NCBI GenBank assembly: GCA_946500295.1
Contig: CAMMVF010000010.1
Location: 1 to 64,000 of the forward strand
Direction of reading: 5' to 3'
Length of the DNA stretch: 64,000 nt
From: an uncultured Clostridia bacterium
GTDB taxonomy: Bacteria > Bacillota > Clostridia > Oscillospirales > Acutalibacteraceae
In this document: positions 7,825 through 16,398 of the stretch, piece by piece
Layout of the letters: each line of letters starts with the position of its first letter
Position numbering within the stretch: the stretch's first letter is position 1
Position numbers and translations under genes: made by a program
The notes under the pieces: model-generated
The model's input: only the letters and a program-made list of their open reading frames with translations
What the model was told of the DNA's origin: nothing
Database searches by the model: none

Positions 7825-9951
7825 ATGCTTGTACAAAAAAGAGACGGAAGGATGGTCGACTATGAAGCCGACAAGATAAGACAGGCTATTTTGAAGGCTA
7901 ACGCCGAGGTTCCTGCTGACGAACGGATTTCCTCGCACACTGTTGAGGATATTATTCGTTACGTTGAGGATCATTCCTCTGACACAATGGCTGTTGAGCA
8001 GATTCAGGATATTATTGAGTCCAAGCTTGTAGAACTTAATAAGTACGTACTCGCCAAAAAATATATAATCTACCGTTACACGCGTGCTCTGGTTCGTAAG
8101 CAGAACACGACCGACGAGAGCATACTTCAGCTTCTGAGCAACTCAAATCAGGAGCTTGCCGAAGAAAACAGTAACAAGAATACCGCTATTGCCGCCACTC
8201 AGCGTGACTATATTGCAGGAGAGGTTTCGAGAGACCTTACTCGAAGGATTTTGTTGCCCGAAAAGATTTCAAAGGCACATGACGAGGGTATTTTGCATTT
8301 TCACGATGCAGACTATTTTATTCAACCGATTTTCAACTGCTGTCTAATAAATATAGGAGATATGCTTGAAAATGGCACAATGATAAACGGTAAACTCATA
8401 GAAACTCCTAAAAGTTTTCAAGTGGCATGTAACGTTATGACTCAGATTATAGCAAACGTTGCTTCAAATCAGTACGGCGGTCAGTCTGTAGATATTTCGC
8501 ACCTTGGTCGTTACCTGCGCCGCAGCGCTGAGAAGTTCCGCAGAAATATTGAGCGTGAGTGTGCAGGGCAGGTTTCTCAGGATCTAATAGATAAGCTTGT
8601 CAAGGAGAGACTCGGCGAGGAGTTAAAGTCCGGCGTTCAGACAATACAGTATCAGATCAATACATTAATGACAACTAACGGACAGTCGCCTTTTGTAACC
8701 CTCTTTCTCTATCTGCGTGACGACGATCCGTTTATTGAGGAAAATGCACTGATTATTGAGGAGATTCTCCGTCAGCGTTTGGAGGGTATCAAAAATGCTC
8801 AGGGCGTGTACATTACTCCCGCCTTTCCTAAGCTTGTGTATGTTCTCGATGAAAATAATTGCCTGAAAGGCGGCAAGTACGATTATATTACTGATTTGGC
8901 TGTTCGTTGCTCTGCAAAGAGAATGTATCCTGACTATATTTCCGCAAAGAAGATGAGGGAAAACTATGAGGGCAACGTATTCTCTCCAATGGGCTGCCGC
9001 TCTTTCCTCGCTCCGTGGAAGGATGAAAACGGAAATTATAGGTTTGAGGGCAGATTCAATCAGGGTGTCGTCTCTATCAACCTGCCGCAGATTGGAATTA
9101 TTGCAAACGGTGATATGGATAAATTCTGGAAGCTTTTGGACGAGAGGCTTCAACTCTGTTTTGAAGCTTTGATGTGCCGCCACAATGCGCTAAAGGGCGT
9201 CAAGTCCGACGTAAGCCCGGTTCACTGGCAGCACGGCGCCATTGCAAGGCTAAAGCCAGGCGAAACTATAGATAAATTTCTCTATGGCGGCTACTCAAGT
9301 ATTTCCTTGGGTTACATAGGAATTTACGAGATGACAAAGCTTATGACCGGCAAAAGTCATACTACTCCCGAGGGCAGGGAGTTTGCACTGAAGGTTATGA
9401 ACCACCTGAGAGATACCTGCAATCGCTGGAAGAAGGAGACTAACATCGGATTTGCGTTGTATGGTACTCCTGCGGAGTCGCTGTGCTACCGCTTTGCTAA
9501 AATAGATAAGGAGCGTTTTGGCTCGATTCCTGATATTACAGACAAGGGTTATTATACAAACTCATACCATGTTGACGTAAGAGAAAAAATCGACGCTTTT
9601 GAGAAGTTCTCCTTCGAGTCGCAGTTCCAGAAAATATCCAGCGGCGGAGCTATAAGCTATGTCGAGATACCCAATATTACAAATAATCTTTCCGCACTTT
9701 CCGAGGTTGTCAAGTTTATCTATGACAATATTCAATATGCAGAGTTTAACACCAAGAGCGATTACTGCTCCTGCTGTGGCTTTGACGGAGAGATAATAGT
9801 AAATGACGAGTATCAGTGGGAGTGCCCGAACTGTGGAAACACCGACCGCACAAAGATGAGCGTTACACGCCGCACATGCGGATATCTCGGCGAAAACTTC
9901 TGGAATGTCGGCAAGACCAAAGAAATAAAGGCAAGGGTATTGCACCTGTAA
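7825..9951 (+). CDS. nrdD: Anaerobic ribonucleoside-triphosphate reductase (class III)
   Basis: A 708-residue glycyl-radical enzyme reducing NTPs to dNTPs without oxygen. An N-terminal ATP-cone starts LVQKRDGRMVDYEADKIRQ. The C-terminus carries a zinc site (CSCCGFDG ... CPNCGN) and the glycyl-radical loop RRTCGYLGENFWNVGK, with the radical at G686. I chose ATG 7825: GGGAGA lies upstream and the ATP-cone starts immediately. The longer frame from TTG 7768 would run through the NrdR-like boxes. nrdG follows after 9 bp. Confidence 0.96.
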   Translation: MLVQKRDGRMVDYEADKIRQAILKANAEVPADERISSHTVEDIIRYVEDHSSDTMAVEQIQDIIESKLVELNKYVLAKKYIIYRYTRALVRKQNTTDESILQLLSNSNQELAEENSNKNTAIAATQRDYIAGEVSRDLTRRILLPEKISKAHDEGILHFHDADYFIQPIFNCCLINIGDMLENGTMINGKLIETPKSFQVACNVMTQIIANVASNQYGGQSVDISHLGRYLRRSAEKFRRNIERECAGQVSQDLIDKLVKERLGEELKSGVQTIQYQINTLMTTNGQSPFVTLFLYLRDDDPFIEENALIIEEILRQRLEGIKNAQGVYITPAFPKLVYVLDENNCLKGGKYDYITDLAVRCSAKRMYPDYISAKKMRENYEGNVFSPMGCRSFLAPWKDENGNYRFEGRFNQGVVSINLPQIGIIANGDMDKFWKLLDERLQLCFEALMCRHNALKGVKSDVSPVHWQHGAIARLKPGETIDKFLYGGYSSISLGYIGIYEMTKLMTGKSHTTPEGREFALKVMNHLRDTCNRWKKETNIGFALYGTPAESLCYRFAKIDKERFGSIPDITDKGYYTNSYHVDVREKIDAFEKFSFESQFQKISSGGAISYVEIPNITNNLSALSEVVKFIYDNIQYAEFNTKSDYCSCCGFDGEIIVNDEYQWECPNCGNTDRTKMSVTRRTCGYLGENFWNVGKTKEIKARVLHL

Positions 9952-9960
9952 GGTGAAATT

Positions 9961-10491
9961 ATGAATTACGCTGAAATAAAGCCTGTTGATGTAGCAAACG
10001 GTACAGGGGTGAGGGTGTCGCTGTTCGTCAGCGGTTGTCCTCACCATTGCAAGGGCTGCTTCAATGAGGAGACTTGGGATTATGAATTTGGAAAACCATA
10101 TACCGATGATCAGACACGGTATATAATCTCTTGTCTTGATAAATCATATATCAGAGGATTTACCCTGCTTGGAGGAGAGCCCTTTGCTCCGAAGAATCAA
10201 CAGGAGGTACTAAAGCTGCTCGGCGATATAAAGCAAGCTCTGCCGAATAAAGATATATGGTGTTACACGGGCTATGACTTTGACAGGGATCTAAAGGGAG
10301 ATTTTGCCGAGGAAAACAAGCTTACACAGGCAATCTTAAAGCTTATCGACGTGCTTGTGGACGGACCTTTTGTTCTCAGCTTAAAAAATCCTGCGCTCAA
10401 ATTTAGAGGTTCGTCAAATCAGAGGATAATTGATGTAAAATCATCACTCAAAAACGGGACAACTGTTTTGTGCGATATGGATAAAATATAA
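9961..10491 (+). CDS. nrdG: Anaerobic ribonucleotide reductase-activating protein
   Basis: A 176-residue radical-SAM activase that installs the glycyl radical on NrdD. The [4Fe-4S] motif CPHHCKGC is C26-x3-C30-x2-C33, followed by NEETWD. FTLLGGEPF is the usual GGEP SAM-binding strand. It starts 9 bp after nrdD with GTGAAATT before the ATG, so the two form one operon. The stop codon TAA overlaps the first bases of a dispersed repeat copy. Confidence 0.95.
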   Translation: MNYAEIKPVDVANGTGVRVSLFVSGCPHHCKGCFNEETWDYEFGKPYTDDQTRYIISCLDKSYIRGFTLLGGEPFAPKNQQEVLKLLGDIKQALPNKDIWCYTGYDFDRDLKGDFAEENKLTQAILKLIDVLVDGPFVLSLKNPALKFRGSSNQRIIDVKSSLKNGTTVLCDMDKI

Positions 10492-10654
10492 CCAAGTCGC
10501 CGATGCCCCTGCCTCTGTAGGCGGCGGGTTTCATGCAGTCTTTTGGTGGGGGTTATAATCCCCCACCGAAACCTTGAGGAGCAAAGCTACCCGGCGACTG
10601 TTGTAATCGTCGCAGGCGTGATCAAACGAGCTTGTCACGCAGGCGAAGATTTAA
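10490..10654 (+). repeat. Dispersed hairpin repeat, copy 3 (full length)
   Basis: A 165-bp copy from AACCAAGTCGCCGATG to CAGGCGAAGATTTAAA. Successive stems are GCC/GGC, GGTGGGGG/CCCCCACC, GAGGAGCAAAGCT, GGCGACTG...TCGTCGC and GCGTGA/TCACGC. It begins on the nrdG stop codon. A spurious plus-strand frame (10543-10734) crosses it. Confidence 0.88.
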
Positions 10655-10668
10655 AAAACAAGATTTTA

Positions 10669-10694
10669 AAAAGCGGCGATTTCGCCGCTTTTTT
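10669..10694 (+). terminator. Rho-independent terminator after nrdG
   Basis: Stem AAGCGGCGA/TCGCCGCTT with a tiny loop and a T6 tail, just after the repeat copy. Confidence 0.88.
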
Positions 10695-10763
10695 ATGTTC
10701 TAAATCACATTTTCACGTCACAGCCGTATTATAAGGTATAAGCACCAAAATGGGGTTGAGAGC

Positions 10764-11627
10764 ATGAAAATTAAGAGCTTTGTATTCATCGGAGGGGACA
10801 AAAGACAGCTGTACGCTGCCAAGGCTACCCAGAGTGAAGGTTATAAGGTGTATATTTGCGGCTTTGATAAGCTTAATGAGGATTGGGGTATAGAGAAGTG
10901 CTCAATTAAAAACGCTACGGAGCTTGGTGACTGTTTCGTCCTGCCAATGCCGCTTACCAAGGACGGCGTGAGCCTGAACGCACCCTTTTCAAATGAAAGT
11001 ATGCTTATCAAGGAGATGGCAGCGTCTTTTGCTGCACGTCGGGTGTTTTGTTCTATGAAGAACAAACTCACTGCTATGGAGCCTCAGTGGGCAGGAGCCG
11101 ATATTTATGACTACAGCGTCAGAGAAGAGTTTGCAATTGCAAACGCCGTACCCAGCGCTGAAGGAGCAATAGAAGTGGCAATGCGGGAGTATCCGGGCAC
11201 TGTACACGGTTCTCGTTGCCTTGTCGCAGGTTTTGGCAGGATAGGGAAGGTGCTTGCCAAAATGCTCAACGGGCTTGGAGCTGAGGTTGTTGTGGCCGCG
11301 AGGAAGAGAGCTGACCTTGCGTTGATTTTCGCACTGGGTTATAAATCTATGGAGATGAGTGAGCTTATCGCCTGCCCTAAACCGGATTTGGTGTTTAACA
11401 CAGCCCCGGCGCTGATTTTCGGGGCAAAGATTTTGGCTAAGGTGTGCCGGGATGCTGTTGTTATTGATCTTGCCTCAGCTCCGGGCGGTGTGGATTTTGA
11501 CGCAGCAAAAAGGCTCGGAGTGAGGACGATCCATGCACTCTCACTCCCGGGCAAGGTAGCGCCTAAGTCCTCGGGAGAGATAATAAAAACTACAATATTT
11601 AACATGCTTGAGGAGGATGAGCAGTGA
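10764..11627 (+). CDS. dpaA: Dipicolinate synthase subunit A
   Basis: A 287-residue NAD(P)-binding dehydrogenase-like subunit (SpoVFA) that, with DpaB, makes dipicolinic acid for the spore core. The N-terminal segment VFIGGDKRQLYAAK and the Rossmann loop LVAGFGRIGKVLAK (about residues 152-165) are characteristic, followed by FNTAPALIF. In spore formers it acts in the mother cell under late sporulation control. I do not see a certain sporulation promoter, though the gap before it is AT-rich. It overlaps dpaB by 4 bp. Confidence 0.95.
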   Translation: MKIKSFVFIGGDKRQLYAAKATQSEGYKVYICGFDKLNEDWGIEKCSIKNATELGDCFVLPMPLTKDGVSLNAPFSNESMLIKEMAASFAARRVFCSMKNKLTAMEPQWAGADIYDYSVREEFAIANAVPSAEGAIEVAMREYPGTVHGSRCLVAGFGRIGKVLAKMLNGLGAEVVVAARKRADLALIFALGYKSMEMSELIACPKPDLVFNTAPALIFGAKILAKVCRDAVVIDLASAPGGVDFDAAKRLGVRTIHALSLPGKVAPKSSGEIIKTTIFNMLEEDEQ

Positions 11628-12205
11628 AAAAACCGACGATCGGCTTTGCACTATGCGGTTCATTTTGTACATTCTCCAAGGCAATCAGGGAAATGGAAAG
11701 GCTTACCTTGGAGGGTTACGATATTGTTCCGATTATGTCCCGAACGGCGTACTCGACTGATACCCGTTTTGGCAGGGCAGAAGATATAAACAAAAGGATA
11801 AGGGAAATATGCTCAAGGAATATTATATATACCATAGAAGGTGCAGAGCCAATAGGTCCCAAGAGACTTTGTGATGTTATAGCCGTCGCCCCGTGTACGG
11901 GCAACACAATGGCGAAGATAGCAAATGCTATTACGGACACCTCGGTAACAATGGCAGTGAAATCTCAGCTTAGAATTGATGCTCCGGTTGTGCTCGCCCT
12001 TGCCAGTAATGATGCGTTGGCAGCTTCGGCCAAGAACCTGGGCGCTTTGCTCAATACTAAGAATATCTACTTTGTGCCAATGTCTCAGGACGACCCCGAG
12101 CGGAAGGCACATTCTTTAGTGGCACATTTTGATAAGCTCGAGGACACTATAACGGCTGCCTTAGAGTACAAGCAAATTCAGCCGATTTTTGCGCAGAGAA
12201 GTTGA
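11624..12205 (+). CDS. dpaB: Dipicolinate synthase subunit B (flavoprotein)
   Basis: A 193-residue Dfp/flavoprotein-fold subunit (SpoVFB), partner of DpaA. Typical segments are IGFALCGSFCTFSKA at the N-terminus, DVIAVAPCTGNTMAKIAN in the middle, and FVPMSQDDPERKAHS near the end. It starts at GTG 11624, overlapping the dpaA stop (GTGA), so the two are translationally coupled. The pair is direct evidence of true endospore formation. Confidence 0.95.
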   Translation: MKKPTIGFALCGSFCTFSKAIREMERLTLEGYDIVPIMSRTAYSTDTRFGRAEDINKRIREICSRNIIYTIEGAEPIGPKRLCDVIAVAPCTGNTMAKIANAITDTSVTMAVKSQLRIDAPVVLALASNDALAASAKNLGALLNTKNIYFVPMSQDDPERKAHSLVAHFDKLEDTITAALEYKQIQPIFAQRS

Positions 12206-12273
12206 TAACAAAGCGGCGATAAAGCAATGCAGATTGGAAGTTTATGCATAATAATCATCAAAGGGGGTTAATT

Positions 12274-12585
12274 ATGACTACTGTAATTTATACTGTTGAG
12301 CCGGGAGACACCTTGTGGGGGATAGCACAGTTTTTCGGCGTGACAGTGAATGATATAGCCAGGTATAACGGACTGGCCTTTCCAGACAGAATATATCCGG
12401 GGCAGAGGCTTAGAATCCCGCTGGAACGCTCAAGTGTGCCGCAGTGGTATGCTGTCAGGCCGGGGGACACGCTGTACTCCATAGCAAAGAATTTTGGTAT
12501 TACCGTAAATGATATACTCAGCCGTAACAACTTGGACGATCCGAATGTGATCTATCCGGGATCTATGCTCAGACTTAGAGATTGA
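12274..12585 (+). CDS. Small protein with two LysM domains
   Basis: A 103-residue protein made almost entirely of two LysM peptidoglycan-binding domains, about residues 3-47 (YTVEPGDTLWGIAQFFGVTV) and 54-99 (YAVRPGDTLYSIAKNFGITV). No signal peptide is present, so it may work inside the mother cell or spore coat, or bind the wall after lysis. The start is ATG 12274 after AAAGGGGG; the longer reading from 12244 has no ribosome binding site. Following dpaAB, a sporulation role is plausible but inferred. Confidence 0.82.
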   Translation: MTTVIYTVEPGDTLWGIAQFFGVTVNDIARYNGLAFPDRIYPGQRLRIPLERSSVPQWYAVRPGDTLYSIAKNFGITVNDILSRNNLDDPNVIYPGSMLRLRD

Positions 12586-12630
12586 GGTTTAAAAGCTGAG
12601 AGGCTTGGAGCGCAAATTTGTGGGTTTCTT

Positions 12631-12672
12631 AAATAAAAAATCAGGGCTGCAGCAAAGCGCTGCAGCCCTGAT
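12631..12672 (-). terminator. Rho-independent terminator of the minus-strand ABC operon
   Basis: Perfect stem ATCAGGGCTGCAGC/GCTGCAGCCCTGAT; on the minus strand it is followed by a T6 run. It lies between convergent genes and could also slow transcription from the LysM gene. Confidence 0.85.
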
Positions 12673-12680
12673 ATGTAATT

Positions 12681-14375
12681 TTACGCTTCAAAGTTTGTAA
12701 GATTCTTGGCACCGAAGGAAAGTACTCCAAAATGAAGTAGTATTGCTACGGCTAGGAAAATTACAGCCCAAATTAATATCATTACGAGGTCGGGTATCCC
12801 TAAGAAAATACAACCAAGCATGGCTATTACTGCCGGTATCATGAGTATTAACGCACCGAGCATACCTATCAAGACCCCTCTTGATTCCTTAACCACAGCC
12901 TCCTCACTTTCCCAACTCAGCTTGGGGTTTCTGACCTCTAAAAACAGCTGTAAATCTGTTATTATTGCCGCTGCCGAGGAGGAAAGAATAACTGAGAACA
13001 GCAGGCTGATGGGATTTACATTCATTGCGATAATGAGATACAGCGATGCTCCAAGTGCAAAGGGCAGCGAAATCAGTAAATTCGTCTTTAGTGCGAAGCT
13101 GTACTTTACTGATATTCTCTTTTTCATCGTCACAGGCATTGCTTTGAGGGCGAAGAATCCCTTGCCGTCTCTGGAAATGCAGGTAGAGCTTACCTTGCAC
13201 ACCGCCGCCGTCATTGCGGCTAGAAAGACGGAGATAAAGGGCGAGTAAACCAAAACATGAGACGAATCGCTTATAAGACTTGACAGAGCATCCGTTGAAT
13301 CGGATACAGATGAAAAGCTCGAGATAAAACTGATTATCATTACTACAGGCATAATCAGAGGATAGAGGAAGCAGTTGATAAGATATATCGGCGAACGGAA
13401 AATCGTCCTGCGCTCAAGCCTTGAAAGTGATTTTGCAGCAGTGGATGAGGAAAAAGCGTCCGAGCGCAGAGCCTGAGTTTTCTTTCTGCGAGTTCCGCCT
13501 TCCATACCGCCGAGGGCGGATTCCAAGTAAAATCTCTGAGCTATCCACATGAATATCAGCACTGCCGCAGCGGGGATTAAAACGCCGATTAAAAGTGAGA
13601 CGAGATTGCCGTTTTCCATGCTGTAGCTGAAAAAGGCGTTCGAGGGGAAAATCCACTTTAATCCCGAAATCGATTCCGCCATGTTGGCAAGCTGAGCGTC
13701 GCTGATTTCCTCGGAGCTGTTTCCAAATCCCGAGAACAAATATAAAAATACAAAGGCTGCCGAGATAATATAGGTTATAGCAGTTACAATGTTTTCCTTC
13801 TTTTTTACGTTTTTGCACAGGTGCATGAGGATGATAGATAAAACGCTTATCACTATAACCGGGAGAATAGGGGCTGTAACACAGCAAAGCACGGCGGCAA
13901 GGTATTGTGAGGGATTTGCACCGCTACCTATAAGAGCTCCCAGACAGGCGGGAAAGGTGAAAACACCGACTACAGTGTAGGTGTATGGTACTGTCGCCAG
14001 TAGCTTGGCAAGCACAATATGCGAGGGTTTAATCGGCATATGTATGTAAGAGCCGAGGTCGCTTGAGAGGAAGAACATACTCATAATTTTTGGGATTATC
14101 ATTATAAACATTATTGCTTGGCTTAAAAGCAGAACAAAGTTTATAGCGTCGCCCAAATTTCCTCTTTGGGTGAATATCGGTGCAATTCCGTATGCCATAA
14201 AGCCTATCATTATAGCAAAGCCTAAGCCCAAAAGCCCGAGTACCGTATAGCCGACGGTTTTCGCAGCGATGCTCATGGTGACTTGGTTGGAAGAACGGTT
14301 CTTTTTGCGGCTCATGGCATAGCTGCCTGCGCTGCATTTATTAATAACCTTGATAAGTGAAAATAGCTTATTCAT
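12681..14375 (-). CDS. ABC transporter permease (large multi-pass membrane protein)
   Basis: A 564-residue integral membrane protein with about 12 hydrophobic segments in two halves, separated near residues 290-330 by a polar loop with GGMEGGTRRKK. This resembles the large permeases of the ABC-2 superfamily found beside CcmA-like ATPases. Substrate is unknown. Start ATG 14375 overlaps the ATPase stop by 8 bp and gives the sequence MNKLFSLIKVINKC; longer readings extend into the ATPase gene. It is last in an operon with the ATPase and a small membrane protein. Confidence 0.82.
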   Translation of the reverse strand: MNKLFSLIKVINKCSAGSYAMSRKKNRSSNQVTMSIAAKTVGYTVLGLLGLGFAIMIGFMAYGIAPIFTQRGNLGDAINFVLLLSQAIMFIMIIPKIMSMFFLSSDLGSYIHMPIKPSHIVLAKLLATVPYTYTVVGVFTFPACLGALIGSGANPSQYLAAVLCCVTAPILPVIVISVLSIILMHLCKNVKKKENIVTAITYIISAAFVFLYLFSGFGNSSEEISDAQLANMAESISGLKWIFPSNAFFSYSMENGNLVSLLIGVLIPAAAVLIFMWIAQRFYLESALGGMEGGTRRKKTQALRSDAFSSSTAAKSLSRLERRTIFRSPIYLINCFLYPLIMPVVMIISFISSFSSVSDSTDALSSLISDSSHVLVYSPFISVFLAAMTAAVCKVSSTCISRDGKGFFALKAMPVTMKKRISVKYSFALKTNLLISLPFALGASLYLIIAMNVNPISLLFSVILSSSAAAIITDLQLFLEVRNPKLSWESEEAVVKESRGVLIGMLGALILMIPAVIAMLGCIFLGIPDLVMILIWAVIFLAVAILLHFGVLSFGAKNLTNFEA

Positions 14376-15096
14376 TTTTTGTAATCTCCAAAAATATGTT
14401 CTCAAGCGACTGCTCGCCCGGAAATCTTGATTTAAGCTCGTCTAAGGTGCCTACAAAGAGAAGCTTGCCATGGTTTATAATAATTACTTGATCGCACAGC
14501 TTTTCGGCTACCTCGAGCACATGAGTGGAAAAGAGCACACAGTTTCCCTTTGCGGCGTGCTCCTTCATCATTTCCTTGAGAATATGGGAGGAAGCAGGGT
14601 CAAGCCCGACCAGGGGCTCGTCCATCAGCCAAACGGGAGGATTGTGAATGAGCGCTCCCATTATCATCATCTTCTGCCTCATGCCGTGGGAATAATCGGC
14701 TATTTGAGTTGACAGAGCGCCGCTCATTTCAAAGCGTTCGGCAAGCTCGCTTATTCTCGATTTTCTGTCCGTCTCGTTTACGTCGTATATATCGCTTACA
14801 AAATTAAGATACTCTATACCCTTGAGTTTCAAAAAATTGTCCGGCGTGTCGGATACAAAAGCAAACTGCTCCTTAGCCTTCAGCGGCTGTGAGACTATGT
14901 TGAAGCCGTTTATTGTTATTTCACCCTCATCAGGCACAGATACGCCGGTAATGAGCTTTAGTGTAGTGGATTTTCCGGCTCCGTTCGGTCCGATAAAGCC
15001 TGTGATTTTACCGTCCTCAATATTTACATTCAGCGAGTCAACGGCTTTTACTCCGCCCCTGCTGTAGCTTTTTGATAAATTTCTAATTTGAATCAT
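14368..15096 (-). CDS. ABC transporter ATP-binding protein
   Basis: A 242-residue ATPase of the CcmA/NatA type. Walker A is GPNGAGKST (about residues 37-45), the signature appears as the variant DYSHGMRQK, Walker B is VWLMDEPLVGLD, and the H-loop is STHVLEVAE. Start ATG 15096 (MIQIRNLSKSYS) follows a GGAGAACAG ribosome binding site. It partners the overlapping downstream permease, probably as an exporter. Confidence 0.92.
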   Translation of the reverse strand: MIQIRNLSKSYSRGGVKAVDSLNVNIEDGKITGFIGPNGAGKSTTLKLITGVSVPDEGEITINGFNIVSQPLKAKEQFAFVSDTPDNFLKLKGIEYLNFVSDIYDVNETDRKSRISELAERFEMSGALSTQIADYSHGMRQKMMIMGALIHNPPVWLMDEPLVGLDPASSHILKEMMKEHAAKGNCVLFSTHVLEVAEKLCDQVIIINHGKLLFVGTLDELKSRFPGEQSLENIFLEITKNE

Positions 15097-15124
15097 ATCT
15101 GTTCTCCGTATTATAATTTTATTA

Positions 15125-15649
15125 TCAGTCCTGTTTGTCAAGCTTGAAATTGTGCTGAGGGCGAGCCTCCTCTTTATCAAGCTTTTGGTTGTGTCTGTCT
15201 GCGCTTATTACCAGTGCAAGATATGCCGAGAGCACTGCAATAAACATATATGTGATGATAGAGAGTATTCCACCGATGCTCACGTAACTGCCGAGTCCAA
15301 AGCAGATAAGAGCAATGCCGACTATAGAGCAGAGTATTCCCACTGCGCATTTTAGAAGTCTTGTCTTGTCAAAGCTTGCAAACAAAAATCCTGCCACAGG
15401 TATGAGTAAAACAATAAGGGCAACTATTCCTACGCCAAAGTAGTCAGCGCCGTAACGGAAGCCGTCTATAAGCAGGTTGAAAATAGTAAAGGAGCCTATG
15501 CTTCCGTCGGGATTGTAGAGCTGAGCAAATGGAAGGGCGCAGAAGAAAATTGTGAGTATATAAAGAACACAGATAGTCTGTCTGAGCCTTTTACATCTTT
15601 TTGTTTCGAGCTTGGTGACCGGTGCGATTTTTTTTACTTCTTTGTTCAT
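15125..15649 (-). CDS. Small multi-pass membrane protein
   Basis: 174 residues with four predicted membrane segments (roughly 27-46, 74-94, 103-124 and 127-147) and charged ends; the C-terminal tail is rich in Lys, Glu and Gln. I do not recognise the family. It lies 28 bp upstream of the ABC ATPase and 32 bp downstream of ppa, so it is probably co-transcribed and may be an accessory part of the exporter. Confidence 0.7.
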   Translation of the reverse strand: MNKEVKKIAPVTKLETKRCKRLRQTICVLYILTIFFCALPFAQLYNPDGSIGSFTIFNLLIDGFRYGADYFGVGIVALIVLLIPVAGFLFASFDKTRLLKCAVGILCSIVGIALICFGLGSYVSIGGILSIITYMFIAVLSAYLALVISADRHNQKLDKEEARPQHNFKLDKQD

Positions 15650-15681
15650 TTAATTTTACCTTTCAAATTTTATATCAATAA

Positions 15682-16218
15682 TTATTCCCTGACGCTGAAC
15701 TTATTGTTGTAGGATTCTATTGAGTGAGTGATTACCTCTCGAGCAACCTCAACCCCCTGAACCTCGTCAACTGCGGTTTCTTTGTTTTCGAGATTTTTGT
15801 ACACGGTAAAGAAGTGGCACATCTCAGTAAACACGTGCTTGGGGAGCTGTGAGATATCCGTGTATTCGTTGTAATTTGGATCGTTGAAGGGGATGGCGAT
15901 GATTTTCTCATCGTTTCTACCGTTGTCAACCATACGGATAACACCGATAGGATAACAGCGGATCAAGGTCATAGGGTAAACCACCTGACTGCAAATCACA
16001 AGCACGTCCAGCGGGTCTAAATCGTCGCCATAGGTCTTGGGAATGAAGCCGTAGTTTGCCGGGTAGTGGGTGGAAGTGTACAGGATTCGGTCGAGCTTTA
16101 AAAGCCCGGTTTCCTTGTCCATTTCATATTTACACTTGCTGCCCTTAGGAATTTCAATTACTGCAATAAAGTCATCTGGCTTAATTCTGGATGAATCAAT
16201 ATCATGCCAAATGTTCAT
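15682..16218 (-). CDS. ppa: Inorganic pyrophosphatase (family I)
   Basis: A 178-residue soluble pyrophosphatase hydrolysing PPi to phosphate with magnesium. The active-site signature is DDLDPLDVLV (D66, D68, D71); YPANYGFIPKTYGDD precedes it and MVDNGRNDEKIIAIP follows. Start ATG 16218 (MNIWHDI) sits about 12 nt after AAAGGA; an upstream ATG four codons earlier is too close to that site. Promoter elements face it in the divergent ppa/GH13 region. Confidence 0.94.
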   Translation of the reverse strand: MNIWHDIDSSRIKPDDFIAVIEIPKGSKCKYEMDKETGLLKLDRILYTSTHYPANYGFIPKTYGDDLDPLDVLVICSQVVYPMTLIRCYPIGVIRMVDNGRNDEKIIAIPFNDPNYNEYTDISQLPKHVFTEMCHFFTVYKNLENKETAVDEVQGVEVAREVITHSIESYNNKFSVRE

Positions 16219-16289
16219 AATATATATCATTCCTTTCTTTAGCTTTAATTCACCTTATGTCCGTATTAAGCATAACTAAACTTAGTCTA

Positions 16290-16318
16290 ATTTTATAACA
16301 AGGGCATAACTTTTGCAA
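16290..16318 (-). promoter_or_regulatory. Promoter facing ppa
   Basis: On the minus strand TTGCAA (16318-16313), a 17-bp spacer, then TAAAAT (16295-16290). Its -35 is the mirror image of that of the divergent GH13 promoter. Confidence 0.55.
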
Positions 16319-16352
16319 GCACTAAATATTAAATAAAAAAACGCTTGCAAAA
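16311..16352. promoter_or_regulatory. Inverted repeat joining two divergent -35 elements
   Basis: Perfect 10-bp arms TTTTGCAAGC (16311-16320) and GCTTGCAAAA (16343-16352) start 32 bp apart. Each arm contains the -35 TTGCAA of one divergent promoter, so a dimer or tetramer binding here could control both. Confidence 0.5.
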
Positions 16353-16373
16353 ACAAAAAAATTATGCTATCAT
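16345..16373 (+). promoter_or_regulatory. Sigma-A-type promoter of the GH13 gene
   Basis: TTGCAA at 16345-16350, a 17-bp spacer ending TATGC, and TATCAT at 16368-16373, 25 bp before the ATG. Confidence 0.7.
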
Positions 16374-16398
16374 GATAAAAACTTAGGAGTTGATAATA

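Noticed and set aside
10543..10734. A 63-codon plus-strand frame across the repeat
   Set aside because: It translates the repeat itself (IKRACHAGEDL, also seen in copy 4) and has no ribosome binding site.
10720..10763. Possible sigma-K or sigma-E promoter before dpaA
   Set aside because: The region is AT-rich but no -35/-10 pair fits well enough to call.
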